26,561 nt of DNA from contig URCH01000013.1 in the NCBI GenBank assembly GCA_900546275.1, positions 1 through 26,561 of the forward strand, in the 5' to 3' direction. Positions 24,220 to 26,561 of the stretch are shown here, piece by piece; positions within the stretch are counted from its first letter, which is position 1; each line of letters begins with the position of its first letter. The notes under the pieces are model-generated. The model did no database searches, had not been told where the DNA came from, and worked only from the letters and a program-made list of their open reading frames with translations. The stretch comes from an uncultured Mycoplasmatota bacterium. Its GTDB lineage: Bacteria; Bacillota_I; Bacilli_A; RF39; UBA660. A program made the position numbers and the translations under genes.

Positions 24220-25764
24220 TTAAGGGGCTAAAACAATACGAAATGAAACACCAGCACTTAATATTCCTGTAGCCCAACCAAAAGAAGTTATACCACTTGT
24301 ATCTCTAGAATTATAAGCTCCTCCTCTAGAAATTAAGGGATTCATTGTAGCAGGGTAATATGCATGATCATTAAACCATAAGGTTTTTGATCCAGATGAA
24401 GAGTTAGATTTGGAAATTGACATTTCTTTCATTGCATCTCCTAAATAACTATTAGTATATACATACCAAGTACCGTCATTTAATTCAGTTGAATTTGGGG
24501 TGTATAAATCATAATATCTTTTATCAGTTGGAAAAACAACTCCATTCGTAAGACTTGTTAATCCAGAAGTATCACTATTACAAGTAGGGCATCCAAATGT
24601 TCCATTAAAACCACTATTTCTAGTTGAATTTTGACCACTAATTGGATTACCATTTGAATCCATTATGGCAAACATCATGTATTCAGAATCTCCACCACTC
24701 ATGTCATATATTCCACTTATATTTCCATTAGTGGAAGATTTATTATTTTTACCATTCCATGCATAACCTGCAGCACAACTATTTTGATTACTGCTTACAC
24801 TTGCTGATGTTGAACTGGCACTACAGCCTGTTATAGTTGCTCCATATTCCCATTGCCCTGTAAATTTAGCAGTTTCTTCTAAATAACCTGTATTTACATT
24901 GTTTGGATATACTTCTTCACAAGAACTACTTGTACAATTACCATATACTGAATAAGTTAAATAAGCTACTGCTCCCCATTCAATATTTTTCATCATATGT
25001 GAGTTTAAATTCTTATTAGTGTTTATACCTAACTCATAAAATTGGCTTATATTTTTAGCAGTTAAACTTCTTACATTTGGTTTTATTATTATGTTTGTTC
25101 CCTGTGTAGCCGTTGAAACATTAGCATTTTTAGTTAAAAAGGTACTACTATTTGTATAAGAATCTTCATTATAACTTGTTTCAAATTTTCCTACCCATAT
25201 TCCATTTGAATTAAAAGAAATAAAAGCTGGATGTGTTAACCATTCTCCATTGTTAGAGCCAGTAGATCTGACTTCTTTTTTATTTTCAAAAACAATATTT
25301 ATAGGCTGTTCTGCTCCTTCAGATAATTCACTATTTACATTCCATAATTTATATCTATATCTTGGAATCCATACATAGTATTGTTTAATTTTTTCTTCTG
25401 GAATTTCATCTCCCGCATTATAAGTATCATCACCAAATAAAATAACTGCATTTGCCCATATTTTATTTTCATAACTATACCACATTTTTGTTGTATCTGC
25501 TTTTTTTACAGTTCCATCGCTATCTATTGTAACTGGTACTAATCCTTTATATAATTCTGGATACGCACCATTTAAAAGTGTTTCTTTATATAATTTTGCA
25601 TCCTCTTCTGTTCCATTAATACTATTTATTACTCCTGTTTTTTGTTTATCTAATATAACTTTTCTTGTACTTAACATTAAAAGAATTAAAAGCATTAACA
25701 TTAAAAATAAAATTACCATAGAATAAATAATTGTTGAGATTGCAAAACCTTTATTATTTTTCAT
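24220..25764 (-). CDS. Pilin-anchored surface protein with C-type-lectin/FGE-like C terminus
   Basis: A 514-residue protein. The N terminus KNNKG/FAISTIIYSMVILFLMLM looks like a prepilin signal but has no Glu at +5, so it may be a non-standard minor pilin or simply a membrane anchor. A Ser/Thr/Asn/Gly-rich body follows, including KIKQYYVWIPRYRYKLW, WLTHPAF and MMKNIEWGAVAYL. Near the end are IYDMSGG and SRGGAYNSRDTS, GFGWATG-like and SFRIVLAP stretches, resembling the fold of formylglycine-generating-enzyme/C-type lectin domains used as variable binding domains by diversity-generating retroelements. Six or more Cys suggest disulfides. Probably a surface binding protein, perhaps a pilus tip. 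No reverse transcriptase or template repeat is in the window. Consensus sigma-A promoter. Confidence 0.7.
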   Translation of the reverse strand: MKNNKGFAISTIIYSMVILFLMLMLLILLMLSTRKVILDKQKTGVINSINGTEEDAKLYKETLLNGAYPELYKGLVPVTIDSDGTVKKADTTKMWYSYENKIWANAVILFGDDTYNAGDEIPEEKIKQYYVWIPRYRYKLWNVNSELSEGAEQPINIVFENKKEVRSTGSNNGEWLTHPAFISFNSNGIWVGKFETSYNEDSYTNSSTFLTKNANVSTATQGTNIIIKPNVRSLTAKNISQFYELGINTNKNLNSHMMKNIEWGAVAYLTYSVYGNCTSSSCEEVYPNNVNTGYLEETAKFTGQWEYGATITGCSASSTSASVSSNQNSCAAGYAWNGKNNKSSTNGNISGIYDMSGGDSEYMMFAIMDSNGNPISGQNSTRNSGFNGTFGCPTCNSDTSGLTSLTNGVVFPTDKRYYDLYTPNSTELNDGTWYVYTNSYLGDAMKEMSISKSNSSSGSKTLWFNDHAYYPATMNPLISRGGAYNSRDTSGITSFGWATGILSAGVSFRIVLAP

Positions 25765-25792
25765 GACAAAGTCACCTTCTTATTCTATTTAA

Positions 25793-25821
25793 ATTATATA
25801 AAAACTTTCTAAATAAATCAA
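25793..25821 (-). promoter_or_regulatory. Sigma-A promoter of the lectin-like surface protein gene
   Basis: Minus strand TTGATT (25816-25821), exactly 17 bases, TATAAT (25793-25798), about 29 bases before the ATG; the strongest vegetative promoter in the window. Confidence 0.75.
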
Positions 25822-25829
25822 GCATAACA

Positions 25830-25853
25830 AAAACAAGATTTTCATCTTGTTTT
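25830..25853 (-). terminator. Terminator upstream of the surface protein gene
   Basis: Perfect 10-bp hairpin AAAACAAGAT (25830-25839), 4-base loop, ATCTTGTTTT (25844-25853). On the minus strand it would end the transcript of the kinase-like gene at 26067. Confidence 0.6.
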
Positions 25854-25913
25854 ATCTAAACTATAATCCATACAAATGTGATTAAAATACATATATTATA
25901 CTAGGTGATTTAC

Positions 25914-26090
25914 ATGCGAAATAATTGGTGGTGTGGTAAAGGAAAATGGTATATTTGTTCTTTTGTATGTGTTGTTATAATCTTTTATCAATTTATATTA
26001 ACAATATTTATACTTACTAGATTTAATTTATTTTTAATATTTTTCTTTATTTTATTATTATTCTTTTCATTTTTTAGAATTTTTTGGTGA
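25914..26090 (+). CDS. Small hydrophobic membrane protein
   Basis: A 58-residue protein, on the plus strand against nearly everything else here. ATG 25914 lies 6 bases after AGGTG. It starts with Trp/Cys-rich MRNNWWCGKGKWYICSF and continues as about two adjacent membrane segments, very rich in Phe/Ile/Leu. It overlaps the 3' end of the convergent kinase-like gene by 24 bases. No family is recognised. An AC (25872) -16 bases- CATATATTA (25890-25898) match to the sigma-K consensus lies upstream, but the implied start site would be too close to the ribosome binding site. Could be a chance ORF in AT-rich DNA. Confidence 0.45.
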   Translation: MRNNWWCGKGKWYICSFVCVVIIFYQFILTIFILTRFNLFLIFFFILLLFFSFFRIFW

Positions 26091-26561
26091 AACTAATATT
26101 TCAGTTTTATATAAAGAATTTATTACCTTACTAACTTCTAATGTATTTTCATATTCTGTTTTATTAAGTTCTATTTTATCTGGTAATACTATTAAAATAA
26201 ATAAAAGTTTTTTTTCATGTGGTAAAAGTGGATATTTACTTTCATATCTATTTAATATTTCTGAAAAGTCAAAATCTAGACAATGTTTTTTATATAATTT
26301 ATAAAGATCAAATATAGGTAACCCTATTTTAGATTTATTCCAACTTATTAAATATGGATTTTCATTTTCTATAAAGTGTTCTAATTTTAAATTATTGTGT
26401 AAAACAACTAAACGTTGTTTTTTTATTTCTTTTGCATCATCATACCAACTATCAAGTTCTTCTTTAGCATAAGTAAGTGAAGCAAGTAATTTCGAAATAT
26501 TTGAAGCAATTAAATATTCACTAGGGCTCATATATACTTTTGTTTCTATTAATGTTATTAA
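26067..26561 (-). CDS. Kinase-fold (CotS/aminoglycoside phosphotransferase-like) protein, 5' end outside the window
   Basis: Partial: the frame is open through the window edge at 26561, so an ATG at 26531 is probably internal. The 164 visible residues are the C lobe of an APH/CotS-type kinase fold: VVLHNNLKLEHFI replaces the HGDLHPGN catalytic loop, and YLISWNKSKIGLPIFDLYKLYK replaces the IDWE...DLA metal loop. Both catalytic acids (Asp of HGD and of IDW) are changed to Asn and Ser, so it may be a pseudokinase. CotS-family proteins are spore-coat proteins in Bacillus; that role is plausible here but inferred. Confidence 0.6.
   Translation of the reverse strand, partial: LITLIETKVYMSPSEYLIASNISKLLASLTYAKEELDSWYDDAKEIKKQRLVVLHNNLKLEHFIENENPYLISWNKSKIGLPIFDLYKLYKKHCLDFDFSEILNRYESKYPLLPHEKKLLFILIVLPDKIELNKTEYENTLEVSKVINSLYKTEILVSPKNSKK

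Noticed and set aside
24220..25904. Complete diversity-generating retroelement
   Set aside because: No reverse transcriptase motif and no second copy of the 3' end of the surface gene in the window; only the target-like protein is supported.
1..26561. CRISPR arrays, tRNA, rRNA, insertion sequences
   Set aside because: No regularly spaced repeats, cloverleaf sequences, ribosomal RNA stretches or transposase motifs were found by reading both strands.

Overview
The window is about 26.5 kb of very AT-rich DNA from a spore-forming, low-GC Gram-positive bacterium (Bacillota). The evidence is a set of endospore genes (spoIVA, spoVIF, a gerA-type germination operon, SpoIIID-like regulators) next to housekeeping GTPases (der, engB, lepA), purine-rich ribosome binding sites of the AGGTG/AGGAG type, and TGA used as a normal stop codon, which excludes Mycoplasma-type codes. 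The overall style suggests an uncultured, gut-associated member of the Bacilli, possibly RF39-like; this is inference. Nearly every gene is on the minus strand.

Region 1 (1-5,500) is accessory DNA. It holds a membrane-anchored polysaccharide deacetylase (which may be host DNA), a small coiled-coil gene divergent from a double-XRE regulator, an orphan gene, a MobV-family relaxase and an endonuclease-III-like Fe-S protein. This block abuts a truncated spoIVA: the gene is intact up to Trp121, then passes at a 15-bp palindrome into unrelated sequence and stops five codons later. The rest of spoIVA is not in the window. Because the genome otherwise looks sporulation-competent, the strongest hypothesis is a skin-like intervening or mobilizable element inside spoIVA, with its other end and recombinase to the left of the window. 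A decayed gene or a misassembly are the alternatives.

Region 2 (5,900-8,300) lies between spoIVA and der. It contains a KilA-N-domain gene cassette bounded by two identical 39-bp copies of a transcription terminator, an orphan gene, and spoVIF with a good sigma-K-like promoter.

Region 3 (8,300-17,100) is a dense housekeeping block: der, an orphan gene, engB, a membrane-bound glucosaminidase-like protein, a frameshifted thymidylate-kinase-like gene, an HD-domain hydrolase, hemW, two helix-turn-helix proteins (one a tandem SpoIIID-like protein) and lepA. Several terminator hairpins overlap the last codons of the gene they end.

Region 4 (17,150-22,250) carries a GtrA/GT2 glycosyl-lipid pair and a germinant receptor operon in the order A-C-B.

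Region 5 (22,290-26,561) encodes surface functions: an O-antigen-ligase/polymerase-like membrane protein, a small type IV pilin-like protein with a strong promoter, a 514-residue pilin-anchored protein with a C-type-lectin/FGE-like C terminus, a small membrane protein on the plus strand, and the 3' end of a kinase-fold (CotS/APH-like) protein lacking the usual catalytic residues. No rRNA, tRNA, CRISPR array, transposase, site-specific recombinase or reverse transcriptase was found.
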